The notes under the pieces were generated by a model, which worked only from the letters and a program-made list of their open reading frames with translations, did no database searches and had not been told where the DNA came from. Shown here one piece after another: positions 27,117 to 36,311 of a stretch of 64,000 bases of DNA. Origin of the DNA: Rhizobium sp. BG4 (lineage in GTDB: Bacteria; Pseudomonadota; Alphaproteobacteria; Rhizobiales; Rhizobiaceae); NCBI RefSeq assembly GCF_016864575.1, contig NZ_CP044126.1:434001-498000 (forward strand), written 5' to 3'. How positions within the stretch are numbered: the first letter of the stretch is position 1; the number at the start of each line of letters is the position of its first letter. The translations under genes and the position numbers were made by a program.

Positions 27117-28740
27117 GCTTCTTTCAGTTCGCAATCTGAAGATCGAGGCCACCAGCTATCCGCCCGGCGAGCCGCCGAAGCGGGTGACGATCGTCGATGG
27201 CGTCTCCTTCGACCTGCAAAAGGGCAAGGTTCTTGGCCTGATCGGCGAATCCGGCGCCGGCAAATCGACGATCGGCCTTTCGGCGCTCGCCTATGGACGT
27301 GGCGGCGCCGAGATCACAGGGGGCGAAGTTCTGCTCGACGGTAAGGACATCCTGCCGCTCGGCAAGGGCGGCATCCGCCAGATCCGCGGCGCCCGTGTCT
27401 GCTATGTCGCGCAGTCGGCGGCCGCCGCTTTCAATCCGGCCCACAAGCTTGGCGACCAGGTGATCGAAGCCTCCGTCAAGCACGGTCTGATGAGCAAGGA
27501 GGAGGCGCGCAAGCGCGCGCTTTATCTCTTCCAGGTGCTGGGTCTTCCGAGCCCCGAAACCTTCGGCGACCGCTTTCCGCATCAGGTCTCAGGCGGCCAG
27601 CTGCAGCGCGCCATGACGGCGATGGCGCTCTGCTCCAATCCATCGCTGATCGTCTTCGACGAGCCGACGACGGCGCTCGACGTGACGACTCAGATCGACG
27701 TGCTCGCGGCGATCAAGCATGCGATCGAGGAGACGCATACGGCGGCCCTCTACATCACCCACGACCTTGCCGTCGTCGCCCAGATCTCCGACGACATCAT
27801 GGTTCTCCGCCACGGCAAGACGGTGGAATATGGCAGCGTGCAGCAGATCATCGAGGCGCCGGCGCAGGACTATACGCGTGCCCTGGTCAACGTCCGCCAG
27901 ACGGCGCGCGATGAGGCGCCGGATCAATCCGGCGCGTTGCTGAAGGTAGAGAATATCAGCGCCGAATATTCCAACGGTTTCAAGGTGCTGCACGGGGTTT
28001 CTCTTCACGTGCCGAAAGGACAGACGCTTGCCGTCGTCGGTGAATCCGGTTCGGGGAAATCCACCCTTGCGCGGGTGATCACCGGGCTGCTTCCGCCGAA
28101 CGAAGGCAAGATCATCTTCGACGGCAAGCCGCTGACGCCGAGCCTTCGCAACCGCCCGAATGACGACCTCAGGCGCATACAGCTGATCTACCAGATGGCC
28201 GATACCGCCATGAACCCGCGCCAGACGGTGCGCGATATCATCGGCCGCCCGCTGACCTTCTATTACGGCCTGCGGGGCGCGAAGAAGACGGCGCGCGTCA
28301 AGGAACTGCTCGATCAGATCGAGATGGGCAACGGCTTCATCGACCGATATCCGGCCGAGCTTTCCGGCGGCCAGAAGCAACGCGTGGCGATCGCCAGGGC
28401 ACTTGCGGCAAAGCCGGAGCTCATTCTCTGCGACGAGCCGACCTCAGCACTCGACCCGTTGGTCGCCGAGGGCATCCTGAAGCTTCTGATGCGGCTTCAG
28501 GAGGAAGAGCAGCTCTCCTACATCTTCATCACCCACGATATCGCGATCGTCCGGGCGATTGCCGATAGCGTTGCGGTCATGCACCGTGGCAAGCTGGTGC
28601 GGTTCGGACCGAAATCGAAAGCGCTTTCGCCGCCCTTCGACGACTACACCGACCTGCTTCTGAAATCGGTGCCGGAGATGGAAATCGGCTGGCTGGAGCG
28701 TGTGCTGGCGACGCGTCGGATGGAAAGCGCCGGCAACTGA
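27109..28740 (+). CDS. Fused dual ABC ATPase of the DppD-DppF type
   Basis: This 543-residue protein contains two complete nucleotide-binding domains. The first has Walker A GESGAGKST, signature VSGGQLQRAMTAMAL and Walker B LIVFDEPTTALD. The second, from about residue 280, has Walker A GESGSGKST, signature LSGGQKQRVAIARAL and Walker B LILCDEPTSALD. Both carry a switch His (YITHDLA and FITHDIA). It powers the peptide-type importer encoded upstream and overlaps the preceding gene by 8 bp. Confidence 0.92.
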   Translation: MPELLSVRNLKIEATSYPPGEPPKRVTIVDGVSFDLQKGKVLGLIGESGAGKSTIGLSALAYGRGGAEITGGEVLLDGKDILPLGKGGIRQIRGARVCYVAQSAAAAFNPAHKLGDQVIEASVKHGLMSKEEARKRALYLFQVLGLPSPETFGDRFPHQVSGGQLQRAMTAMALCSNPSLIVFDEPTTALDVTTQIDVLAAIKHAIEETHTAALYITHDLAVVAQISDDIMVLRHGKTVEYGSVQQIIEAPAQDYTRALVNVRQTARDEAPDQSGALLKVENISAEYSNGFKVLHGVSLHVPKGQTLAVVGESGSGKSTLARVITGLLPPNEGKIIFDGKPLTPSLRNRPNDDLRRIQLIYQMADTAMNPRQTVRDIIGRPLTFYYGLRGAKKTARVKELLDQIEMGNGFIDRYPAELSGGQKQRVAIARALAAKPELILCDEPTSALDPLVAEGILKLLMRLQEEEQLSYIFITHDIAIVRAIADSVAVMHRGKLVRFGPKSKALSPPFDDYTDLLLKSVPEMEIGWLERVLATRRMESAGN

Positions 28741-28796
28741 GATTTCGGGGCGGCGCAAGCCGCCTCGTTCCCATGAGAGTGCATGAAGGAAGAGAC

Positions 28797-30800
28797 ATGA
28801 CCCCGCGCGGCTTCACGACGATCGAGAACCAATGGATCACGCTCAAGGATGGGACGCGGCTTGCCGCCCGCATCTGGATGCCGGATGGGGCGGAGAGCGA
28901 TCCCGTCCCCGCGGTTTTCGAGTTCCTGCCCTATCGCAAGCGCGACGGGACCTGCCTGCGCGACGAGTCGACCTATCCGGTCTTTGCGGCGGCGGGGATA
29001 GCAGGTGTGCGTGTCGATATTCGCGGCTCCGGGGAATCCGACGGTGTCATCGACGGGGAATATACGGAGCTCGAGCTTGCCAATGCCCGCGAGCTGATCG
29101 CCTGGATTGCGGCGCAGCCCTGGTCGAACGGCTCCGTGGGGATGATGGGCATCTCCTGGGGCGGCTTCAACAGCCTGCAGGTGGCAGCACAGCGCCCGCC
29201 GGCTCTGAAGGCGGTCATCTCCATCGCCTCCACGGTCGATCGCTATAACGACGACATTCACTACAAGAACGGCTGCCATCTCTCGGCGCAGCTCTCCTGG
29301 GCCGCGACCATGCTCGGCTATCAGTCGCGATCGCCCGATCCCGCCCTTGTCGGCGAGCGCTGGAAGGAGATGTGGCTGGAGCGGCTGGAACACGAACCCT
29401 TCTTCATGGAGGAGTGGCTGAGCCACCAGCGCCGCGACGGCTTCTGGCAGCATGGCTCGATCTCCGAAGATTTCTCCAAGGTCGAGATCCCGGCGCTTGT
29501 GATCGCCGGCTGGGCCGATGGCTATCGCAACACCCCGCTGATGGCGGTCGAAGGGCTGGGGGAAAAGGCGCGGGCGCTGATCGGCCCCTGGGTGCACAAA
29601 TACCCGCACTTCGCCTGGCCGAAGCCGCGCACCGACTTCCATGGCGAGGCAATTGCCTGGTGGAACAAGTGGCTGCGTAGCGAGGAGAACGGCATCGACC
29701 GGCTCCCGCAGACACGCGCCTATATTCTCGACGCCATCCGCCCTGCCCCGCGCCGCGATTTCGATCCCGGCTTCTGGGTCGCCAAGGACCTCTGGTCGAA
29801 GCCGGAGATGCAGTGCTTCTATGTCGAACAATTCGGCAAACTGACCGAGGGCATGCCGATCCCGCAGGCGCCGGAACACGCCGTCTATCTGCGCTCGCCG
29901 CTCGATACCGGCACGTCGGCGGGCGAATATTTCACGCTGAAGCCGGATGCCGAAATGGCGCTCGACCAGCGCTCCGACGATGCGGGTTCACTGACCTTCG
30001 AAACGGTCCGGCTTGCTGCCGATCACGACTATCTCGGCCGCCCGGTGCTGACGCTCGCTCTGCGCACGCAGGCAAGGACCGGCAATCTCTGCGCCCGTCT
30101 CGTCGATGTGCATCCCGATGGGACGGCAACCCGCGTCGCCTTCGGGGTGATCAATCTCACCCATCGCAACGGCAATGCGGAGCCCGAGGCGCTGACATCA
30201 GGTGAGAAGGTCTCGATCCGGCTAGAACTCGATGCCTGCGGCTATCGCTTCCGCAGGGGGCACCGGATCAGGCTGGCGATCTCGACCGCCTATTGGCCGA
30301 TGATCCTGCCGCCGCCCGAAGATGCCGGCGTCGAGATCGACATCGCCTCGCTCGGCCTCGGTCTGCCGCTGCTCGGCGCGCATGAGAAGATTGCGATCCC
30401 CGAACCAGAAAATCCCGATCCGTTGCCGAAATATATCGAGCACGCGCCTGGCGTGACCAAGCGGCAGGTCCTGAAGGATCTCTCGGCCAATCGCACCGAC
30501 TACCGCATCCACGAGGATACCGGGCTGTTCGAACATCCGGATACCGGCCTCTCGACCCGGCAGTTGCGCGAGGAGGCTTGGTCGATCTCACCGGGCGATC
30601 CCCTGTCGATGACCGGCACTTCGACCTGGACCTGCGACATGCGCCGCCCGGACTGGTTCGTGCGGACGGTGGCGGCGGCAAAGATCGCCTGCACTGCCAG
30701 CGACTGGATCATCAGCGCCGTGGTGACTGCCTATGAAGGTGACGCACAGGTCTTCGAGAAGGTGTTTGCTGAGATGCGCATCCCCCGCGACCTGATGTGA
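28797..30800 (+). CDS. CocE/NonD family hydrolase (X-Pro dipeptidyl-peptidase S15-like)
   Basis: This 667-residue serine hydrolase has an N-terminal S15-type alpha/beta hydrolase domain. The nucleophile elbow is MGISWGGFNSLQ near residue 120, preceded by the oxyanion-region DIRGSGESDG. A C-terminal jelly-roll domain (PepX_C) ends the protein. Members cleave ester or amide bonds, as in cocaine esterase. ATG 28797 is preferred because AAGGAAGAG precedes it; ATG 28773 is in frame. No signal peptide is seen. It is encoded with an ABC importer and probably hydrolyses the imported compound in the cytoplasm. Confidence 0.88.
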   Translation: MTPRGFTTIENQWITLKDGTRLAARIWMPDGAESDPVPAVFEFLPYRKRDGTCLRDESTYPVFAAAGIAGVRVDIRGSGESDGVIDGEYTELELANARELIAWIAAQPWSNGSVGMMGISWGGFNSLQVAAQRPPALKAVISIASTVDRYNDDIHYKNGCHLSAQLSWAATMLGYQSRSPDPALVGERWKEMWLERLEHEPFFMEEWLSHQRRDGFWQHGSISEDFSKVEIPALVIAGWADGYRNTPLMAVEGLGEKARALIGPWVHKYPHFAWPKPRTDFHGEAIAWWNKWLRSEENGIDRLPQTRAYILDAIRPAPRRDFDPGFWVAKDLWSKPEMQCFYVEQFGKLTEGMPIPQAPEHAVYLRSPLDTGTSAGEYFTLKPDAEMALDQRSDDAGSLTFETVRLAADHDYLGRPVLTLALRTQARTGNLCARLVDVHPDGTATRVAFGVINLTHRNGNAEPEALTSGEKVSIRLELDACGYRFRRGHRIRLAISTAYWPMILPPPEDAGVEIDIASLGLGLPLLGAHEKIAIPEPENPDPLPKYIEHAPGVTKRQVLKDLSANRTDYRIHEDTGLFEHPDTGLSTRQLREEAWSISPGDPLSMTGTSTWTCDMRRPDWFVRTVAAAKIACTASDWIISAVVTAYEGDAQVFEKVFAEMRIPRDLM

Positions 30801-30803
30801 GCG

Positions 30804-31745
30804 TCAGCCCGCCGCAAACCGGCGGACGGCCTCGCAGACAGCACGAAATCCCTGCTTGGCGCCCTCGCTCATATGGCGCGCGCGCAGCCAGGCATGAACC
30901 ATCTGCGGCTCCTCGCGGAACCAGACCTCGATCCCCGCCTGCGCCAGCCGCGCCGCATAGTGGCGGGCATCGTCACGCAAGGGGTCGAAGGCCGCCCCGG
31001 TGATATAGGCGGGCGGCAAGCCCCTGACATCCTTGGCGGCGAGCGCACCGGCGACGGGATCACCGGCCGGAGCCTGGAGCACTTCGCGGTAGTAGGCGAC
31101 ATCGGCTGTCGTCAGCCCCGGCGCATCGGCCATCTCGATATAGGAGCCCGTCGTCAGATCGCCGCCGAGCGCCGGATAGATCAGCACCTGACCTGCAATG
31201 CCCGCGATCCCCTTGTCCCGAGCCCGCAGGGCGAGCCCGGCTGCAAGATTTCCACCTGCGCTGTCGCCGATCAGGACGATGCGGTTGCCGCCTGCGGCGA
31301 GAGCTTCCATCACGGCAAAGCAATCATCGGTCTGCGCCGGCCAGCGATGCTCCGGTGCCAGCCGGTAGTCGACGGCAACGAGCTCTGCGCCTGCGAAATT
31401 GGCGATCTCGGCGCAGATCGCATGATGACTCTCCAGCGAACCGACCACGAAGCCGCCGCCGTGTAGATAGAGGAGCAGCGTCGGCGTCGTGACCTTCGCG
31501 GGGCGATAGCGCCGCGTCGGGACGTCCCCGATACGGCTATCGACGAATGTCAGACCATCGGGGAGCGGCGGGCTGAAGCGGGCGCAGAGCGCATCATATT
31601 GCGCCCGCTGCGCTTCGATCGATTGCGACACGGCGTCATCCGAATAGACGCTGCTGCAGATTTCCAGGAACTCGAGAATGCCCTTTTCTTCAGGCATCGG
31701 GCGCGTGACGGTCATGATCCAATCCGTGCGGTTCGGCGACATCAT
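30804..31745 (-). CDS. Alpha/beta hydrolase, hormone-sensitive-lipase-type esterase
   Basis: This 313-residue carboxylesterase has the HSL oxyanion motif HGGGFVVGS near residue 95 and the nucleophile elbow GDSAGGN near residue 160. The catalytic Asp and His fall late, in the AFDPLRDDARHYA region and near MVHAWLRAR. It has no signal peptide. It converges tail-to-tail with the CocE-type hydrolase, with only 3 bp between the stops. An alternative start at 31715 removes ten residues. The substrate is unknown; short-chain esters are typical. Confidence 0.87.
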   Translation of the reverse strand: MMSPNRTDWIMTVTRPMPEEKGILEFLEICSSVYSDDAVSQSIEAQRAQYDALCARFSPPLPDGLTFVDSRIGDVPTRRYRPAKVTTPTLLLYLHGGGFVVGSLESHHAICAEIANFAGAELVAVDYRLAPEHRWPAQTDDCFAVMEALAAGGNRIVLIGDSAGGNLAAGLALRARDKGIAGIAGQVLIYPALGGDLTTGSYIEMADAPGLTTADVAYYREVLQAPAGDPVAGALAAKDVRGLPPAYITGAAFDPLRDDARHYAARLAQAGIEVWFREEPQMVHAWLRARHMSEGAKQGFRAVCEAVRRFAAG

Positions 31746-31821
31746 GCACGATAGGATTTGCCCCGAAGACTAGGCAAGTGCATTGACGCCATCGGCGCGC
31801 TGGAACCCGCCAGAGCGGCGA

Positions 31822-33048
31822 TTATCCACGCCGTGCCGAGCGCTCCAAAGCCTCGCCGTCACGCGCAGGCTGCGGCTTCTCGGTCAGGCCGACCAACTGG
31901 CGCAGCGGGCTCGGCAGCTGATCGACGGCAACCGCGAAGGCAATCGAGACGACGGCGGTTGCCGCGGCGACGAGCGCAAAGCTCTGGATCGCAGGAAGAT
32001 CGAGCGGCAGGACATAGTAGAGCGCTCCGACGGTCACCGTCTGGTGGACGATATAGAGCGGGAAGACCAGCCGGTTCATCGTCACCAGCCGCTCGCTCGG
32101 CTGATTGAGATGGCGCGCCGCAAAACCGATCAGGGTGAGGATCATGCTCCAAGCGAGCAGGAAGACGCTGGTCTTGAAGAGCAGGGTTTCGTTGACGTCG
32201 TAGCTGCCGATCGCCTGCTCCGGCGCAACTGTCCAGGATGCCAGGTAGAGCCAGATGGTGGTCGCAAGCGCAATCCCGCCACTGACATAGCGGCGCGCAA
32301 TCAGCGTGCCGATCAGCGCCCGGTGATGGCGGGAAATCAGGAAACCGAGGCCGAACCAACTGGCCCAGACGGCAAACCACGCGCCGTCATTATAGAGCGC
32401 ATTGGTCTCACGCGGATAGATCGGCGACAGCGCCAGATTGAGGCCGAGCGGCAGCAGGAAGAAGAGGTAGATGGCGCCCGTTTTGGCGACGCGCTCGAAC
32501 CAGGCGAAGATCGGATTTCCCGGCCGCAGCAGATATTGGAAGATCGGATAGCAGATCACCGACATCACCAGCAGATAGGCGACGAACCACATATGCGCCC
32601 AGGTGAAATTACCGGTCGGATATTTTCCCTCGGTGAAATAGCGCGTCAGCCAGAATTCGAGGAAGGAGCCGGTATAGCCGTTCTCATACATCCGCTCGTA
32701 CCAGACCTGCGGCACGACGATGACGGCCATGGCAAAGAGCAGCGGGATGAGCAGGCGCACCGTGCGCTTGTAGATGAACGTCAGCCCCTGCTCCGGCTTG
32801 AAGGTGAAGGCGATGCCCATGCCGGAGATGAAGAAGAGGAGCGCGAGACGCCAGGCACGCGGGAAATCCATGACCAGCGACAGGCCGCGGCTGGTATTCT
32901 CGCTATGCAACAGCCAGCCCATGTCAGGGAAGAAGGCAGCCGAGGAATGATAAAGGATCAGCAATCCGAAGGCGAAGACCCTCAGGCGATCGACATAGTA
33001 AAGTCTCTCTCTCATCGCAGACGACGGATCCCCACGCAGCACCATCAT
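31822..33048 (-). CDS. Acyltransferase 3 family membrane protein (OafA/YrhL-like)
   Basis: This 408-residue integral membrane acyltransferase has about ten hydrophobic segments. The family N-terminus RLYYVDRLRVFAFGLLILYH contains the conserved His after the first TM. Such enzymes O-acylate polysaccharides, lipids or small glycans. The start is uncertain: ATG 33048 gives a short leader, while ATG 33015 matches the usual family start. Its target here is unknown. Confidence 0.85.
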   Translation of the reverse strand: MMVLRGDPSSAMRERLYYVDRLRVFAFGLLILYHSSAAFFPDMGWLLHSENTSRGLSLVMDFPRAWRLALLFFISGMGIAFTFKPEQGLTFIYKRTVRLLIPLLFAMAVIVVPQVWYERMYENGYTGSFLEFWLTRYFTEGKYPTGNFTWAHMWFVAYLLVMSVICYPIFQYLLRPGNPIFAWFERVAKTGAIYLFFLLPLGLNLALSPIYPRETNALYNDGAWFAVWASWFGLGFLISRHHRALIGTLIARRYVSGGIALATTIWLYLASWTVAPEQAIGSYDVNETLLFKTSVFLLAWSMILTLIGFAARHLNQPSERLVTMNRLVFPLYIVHQTVTVGALYYVLPLDLPAIQSFALVAAATAVVSIAFAVAVDQLPSPLRQLVGLTEKPQPARDGEALERSARRG

Positions 33049-33110
33049 CCGATCTCTCTACGCCCCAGACGTTAAGGATCGCTGCCGAAACTTCGTAAAC
33101 TGCTGCTTTA

Positions 33111-33509
33111 TTAGCGGATTGCGTGGGCGGCGCGGATATCGGTCTGGGAGAAATCATTGCCCTTGTAGAGCAGCGGCTCTCCGCTGATCATCGCCAAAGC
33201 GTAGGAAAAGCAATCGCCGTAGTTGAGACCGGCTGCGTGCCGCCCCTTGCCGTAACGCCGCCAGGCGCGACGTGCCTGATCGGCATGGTCAGCATCAACC
33301 GCGACCACCTCGACGCCTGCCTTGAATATCCAGAGATCAAGCTCGCTGCCGCCTGCTTCGCCAAGCCGGGTTTCCAGCACCATAGCTGCCTCGAGCAGAG
33401 TTGCCGCCGATATGAGCCGGACCGGATCGTCGGCGATCCGCTGCTCGAAGGCGGCAGCCTCAGGCTCATTCAAGGCGATTGCGAGAATTGCCGAGGTATC
33501 GATCACCAT
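33111..33509 (-). CDS. vapC: PIN-domain toxin VapC
   Basis: This 132-residue PIN-domain ribonuclease has the acidic metal-binding residues Asp4 (VIDTSAILAIAL), Glu near residue 42 and Asp in AGLNYGDCFSYALA near residue 100. VapC toxins cut tRNA or rRNA when released from VapB. The start overlaps the vapB stop as ATGA. It is an ordinary type II toxin-antitoxin pair. Confidence 0.9.
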   Translation of the reverse strand: MVIDTSAILAIALNEPEAAAFEQRIADDPVRLISAATLLEAAMVLETRLGEAGGSELDLWIFKAGVEVVAVDADHADQARRAWRRYGKGRHAAGLNYGDCFSYALAMISGEPLLYKGNDFSQTDIRAAHAIR

Positions 33510-33763
33510 CAGCGCGGCACGCCGGTTTCGTCATAGCCGAGAATGTCATCGGCACTGCGGTCATCATTGACGGGCATATCCCTCCACCGCCGGCGGCTCG
33601 CCGCGAGGTCTTCCAGCAGAGCGGCCTTTCGAAGATCATTGCCCGCCCGGCGCAAACGCTCTTCGAGAGCCTTGCGGGTAGCGACCGTAATCGTCTCCCC
33701 GGTCTTCTCAGCCAAGGCACGAGCCAGCCGTTCGGTCTCCGGGTCCTTGATACTCAGCGCCAT
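33509..33763 (-). CDS. vapB: Type II antitoxin VapB, Rv0623-like
   Basis: This 84-residue antitoxin has a ribbon-helix-helix-like N-terminus (ALSIKDPETERLARALAEKTGE) of the Rv0623-type family and a C-terminal tail (RRRWRDMPVNDDRSADDILGYDE) that should wrap the VapC active site. It precedes vapC with a 4-bp ATGA overlap. Autoregulation of the pair is expected but no operator was identified. Confidence 0.9.
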   Translation of the reverse strand: MALSIKDPETERLARALAEKTGETITVATRKALEERLRRAGNDLRKAALLEDLAASRRRWRDMPVNDDRSADDILGYDETGVPR

Positions 33764-33853
33764 GATGCCAGGTTCCTATTCGTCAATATTCTACCTAAAT
33801 AGCATTTCCAGACCATGATTTCGATAGCGGAACAGCATGCGGTTCAGGAATCA

Positions 33854-33873
33854 GTGAGAAAACCTTTTCTCAC
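33854..33873. promoter_or_regulatory. LacI-type operator O1
   Basis: This 20-bp near-perfect dyad pairs GTGAGAAAAC with CTTTTCTCAC, so nine of ten positions are symmetric. It lies immediately upstream of a TTGACA hexamer (33874-33879) and about 55 bp before the LacI coding start. It is a strong candidate for autoregulatory binding by the adjacent LacI protein. Confidence 0.7.
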
Positions 33874-33885
33874 TTGACACAACAC

Positions 33886-33905
33886 TTGGTAAAAGGTTTT
33901 CTCAC
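33886..33905. promoter_or_regulatory. LacI-type operator O2
   Basis: This is a second, weaker copy of the same dyad (TTGGTAAAAG with GTTTTCTCAC). Its centre is 32 bp from that of the first site, about three helical turns, so two LacI dimers could sit on the same face and flank the promoter. Confidence 0.6.
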
Positions 33906-33926
33906 CGCAAAGCTTAGGAGGAAGAG

Positions 33927-34949
33927 CTGAACATCTCGGGAGGAAAACGCGGGCGGATTACCATCCATGACGTGGCTGCGGCTGCGGGCGTCAGCATATC
34001 GACGGCATCGAAGGCGTTGAACGATACGGGCCGCATGGGCGCCGAGACCCGCGAGCGGGTGAAGCGCATTGCGGCGGAGATCGGATTCCGGCCGAATGCT
34101 CTGGCGCGCGGTCTCCTGAGCAAGCGCAGTTTCACGATCGGGCTGCTGACGAACGACACTTACGGCCGCTTCACGTTGCCCGTGATGGCCGGTGTTTCGG
34201 AAGCGCTGGTGGATCACGGCGTCTCGGTCTTCCTCTGTGCCATCGAGGATGATCCGGCGCTCGGTCAGATCCATGTCGATGCGATGCTCGACAAGCAGGT
34301 GGACGGCATCATCGCAACAGGAAAGCGTCTGGACAGACGGTTACCAGTCGATCTGTCGAACCTGAACGTGCCCGTCGTCTACGCTTTCACCGAAGGTGCA
34401 CCCGACAGCGTCACCTTCAGTTCCGACGATGGGCATGGTGCGCGGCTTGCGACGGAGTGGCTGCGGAAACTTGGGCGCAGGCGGATCGCCCATATTACCG
34501 GGCCGGAGGATTTCGTCTCGGTTCGCGAGCGCGCCAATGCCTATCGCGAGGTCGCTGGTGACGGCGTGCCGGTTCTCTTCGGCGTCTGGTCGGAAGGCTG
34601 GGGGCATGATGCGGTGGCGAGGCTCTGGAGTGCCGCGGGTGAGAAGCCAGACGGCATCTTCTGCGGCAACGACCAGATCGCCCGCGGTGTCATCGATGCG
34701 TTGCGCGAGCGCGGCATCAAGGTGCCGCAGGATGTGTCGGTGGTCGGCTTCGACAATTGGGAGATTGTCGCAGCACAGACCCGGCCGCCGCTGACGACGG
34801 TGGATATGGAGCTGAAGGAGCTCGGGCGGCAGGCAGGATTGACGATCCTGTCGCTTGCGGAGGGACGCCCGGTGGAGCCCGGCGTGCGGAAATTGCCGTG
34901 CCGCCTCGTCGTGCGGCAGACATGCGGGGGCGACGCCCTCGGGATTTAG
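33927..34949 (+). CDS. LacI family transcriptional regulator, probable CTG start
   Basis: This regulator of about 340 residues has an N-terminal LacI HTH and hinge (RITIHDVAAAAGVSISTASKAL, then an LARGLLSKRS region) and a periplasmic-binding-like effector domain. No ATG, GTG or TTG lies in frame between the upstream stop and the HTH: the first such codon (GTG 33972) is inside the HTH. CTG 33927 sits 5 nt after a consensus AGGAGG (33916-33921) and gives a normal-length LacI protein, so I propose CTG as the start. It probably represses itself and the sugar ABC/GH127 operon through the dyads upstream. Confidence 0.8.
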   Translation: MNISGGKRGRITIHDVAAAAGVSISTASKALNDTGRMGAETRERVKRIAAEIGFRPNALARGLLSKRSFTIGLLTNDTYGRFTLPVMAGVSEALVDHGVSVFLCAIEDDPALGQIHVDAMLDKQVDGIIATGKRLDRRLPVDLSNLNVPVVYAFTEGAPDSVTFSSDDGHGARLATEWLRKLGRRRIAHITGPEDFVSVRERANAYREVAGDGVPVLFGVWSEGWGHDAVARLWSAAGEKPDGIFCGNDQIARGVIDALRERGIKVPQDVSVVGFDNWEIVAAQTRPPLTTVDMELKELGRQAGLTILSLAEGRPVEPGVRKLPCRLVVRQTCGGDALGI

Positions 34950-34989
34950 AAACGGCGCGAAGGAGACGCGCCATATTGGGAGGAGTGCC

Positions 34990-36228
34990 ATGATGAAGCG
35001 TCTGTTGGTGGCAACGAGCATTGCCACCCTTAGCCTCGTATCGACAGCCTCGGCTGCCGAGAAGATCGAAATGTGGGTCCGTTCCGGCATCGGCGACGCC
35101 TTCAAGAAGGTTGTCGAAGCCTATAATTCCAGCCACGAGAACCAGGTCGTCGCCACCGAAGTGCCATTCAGCGAACTGGTGCAGAAATATGCGACGGCGA
35201 TCGCCGGTGGTCAGGCGCCCGATGCGCTGTCGATGGACCTGATCTATACGCCGGCCTTTGCTGCGGCCGGCCAGCTCGAAGACCTCTCGGACTGGGCAAA
35301 GAGCCTGCCCTACTTCAACTCGCTGTCGCCGTCGCATGTTCGCCTCGGCACTTATGACGGCAAGATCTATGGTCTGCCGCTCTCGGTCGAGACCTCGGTC
35401 TTCGCCTGGAACAAGGACCTCTACAAGAAGGCCGGGCTCGATCCCGAGAAGGCGCCCACCACTTGGGAAGAGATTTCGGCCAATGCCGAGAAGATCCGCA
35501 AGCTCGGCGACGACACCTACGGCTTCTATTTCTCCGGCGGCGGTTGCGGCGGTTGCATGATTTTCACCTTCACGCCACTCGTCTGGGGCGCGGGTGCGGA
35601 TATCCTCTCCGAGGACGGCAAGACCGCGACGCTCGATACGCCGCAGATGCGCAAGGCCGTCGGCTTCTATCGCGATATGGTCAAGAAGGACCTGGTTCCG
35701 GCAGGTGCGGCCAGCGATAACGGCTCGAACTTCCTGAGCTTCACCAACGGTAAGATCGGCCAGCAGTCGCTCGGCGCCTTCGCAATCGGCACGCTGGTCA
35801 CCAGCCATCCCGATATCAATTTCGGCGTGACGCTGATCCCCGGCGTCGATGGCAAGCCGTCGTCCTTTGCCGGTGGCGATAACTTCGTCATCACCAAGGG
35901 CACAAAGAAGATCGACGCGGTGAAGGAGTTCCTCGAATATATCTATTCGATGGACGGCCAGAAGGTCATGGCCAAGTATGGCAGCCTTCCGACCCGCGGC
36001 GACATTGCCGATCAGGTGCTTGCCGGGCTCGACCCGCGCATGCAGGTCGGCCTGAAGGCGATCTCGATTGCCAAGACGCCCTATACGCTGCAGTTCAACG
36101 ACCTGATCAACAGCGCCAACGGCCCCTGGGCGACCTTCACCAATGCAGCGATCTTCGGTGACGACGAAGACGGAGCCTTCTCGAGCGCCCAGTCCGAGAT
36201 GCAGTCGATCATAGACAGCGGCCAATAA
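34990..36228 (+). CDS. Sugar ABC transporter substrate-binding protein (family 1)
   Basis: This 412-residue protein has a Sec signal peptide (LLVATSIATLSLVSTASA, cleavage near residue 23). The mature part has the family-1 layout EKIEMWVRSG, FSELVQKYATAIAGGQAPD and a TTWEEISANAEKIRKLG segment. It heads an operon with two permeases, a GH127 enzyme and an ATPase, so the ligand is probably an arabinose-containing oligosaccharide. The start follows a GGGAGGAG ribosome binding site. ATG 34993 is an equivalent start. Confidence 0.88.
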   Translation: MMKRLLVATSIATLSLVSTASAAEKIEMWVRSGIGDAFKKVVEAYNSSHENQVVATEVPFSELVQKYATAIAGGQAPDALSMDLIYTPAFAAAGQLEDLSDWAKSLPYFNSLSPSHVRLGTYDGKIYGLPLSVETSVFAWNKDLYKKAGLDPEKAPTTWEEISANAEKIRKLGDDTYGFYFSGGGCGGCMIFTFTPLVWGAGADILSEDGKTATLDTPQMRKAVGFYRDMVKKDLVPAGAASDNGSNFLSFTNGKIGQQSLGAFAIGTLVTSHPDINFGVTLIPGVDGKPSSFAGGDNFVITKGTKKIDAVKEFLEYIYSMDGQKVMAKYGSLPTRGDIADQVLAGLDPRMQVGLKAISIAKTPYTLQFNDLINSANGPWATFTNAAIFGDDEDGAFSSAQSEMQSIIDSGQ

Positions 36229-36233
36229 TCTCT

Positions 36234-36249
36234 CCCGGCCGCGGCCGGG
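36234..36249 (+). terminator. Palindromic hairpin after the sugar binding protein gene
   Basis: A perfect 16-bp palindrome (CCCGGCCG joined to CGGCCGGG) lies 5 bp after the stop of the binding protein gene. It has no T run, which again points to an intercistronic stabilising or partial termination structure before the permease genes. Confidence 0.5.
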
Positions 36250-36311
36250 GAGCAGTGGCAGCTCTCCGGCCGATCCATTCCATGCAGCAATGAAAGATGC
36301 GGAGCATTTCG

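Noticed and set aside
33111..33763. vapBC as part of a larger defence island
   Set aside because: Both genes are ordinary type II toxin-antitoxin components, and neighbours on both sides are metabolic or envelope genes with no defence functions.
34855..34989. Upstream extension of the sugar binding protein to 34855
   Set aside because: It overlaps the end of the LacI gene and would bury the clear signal peptide. ATG 34990 has a GGGAGGAG ribosome binding site.
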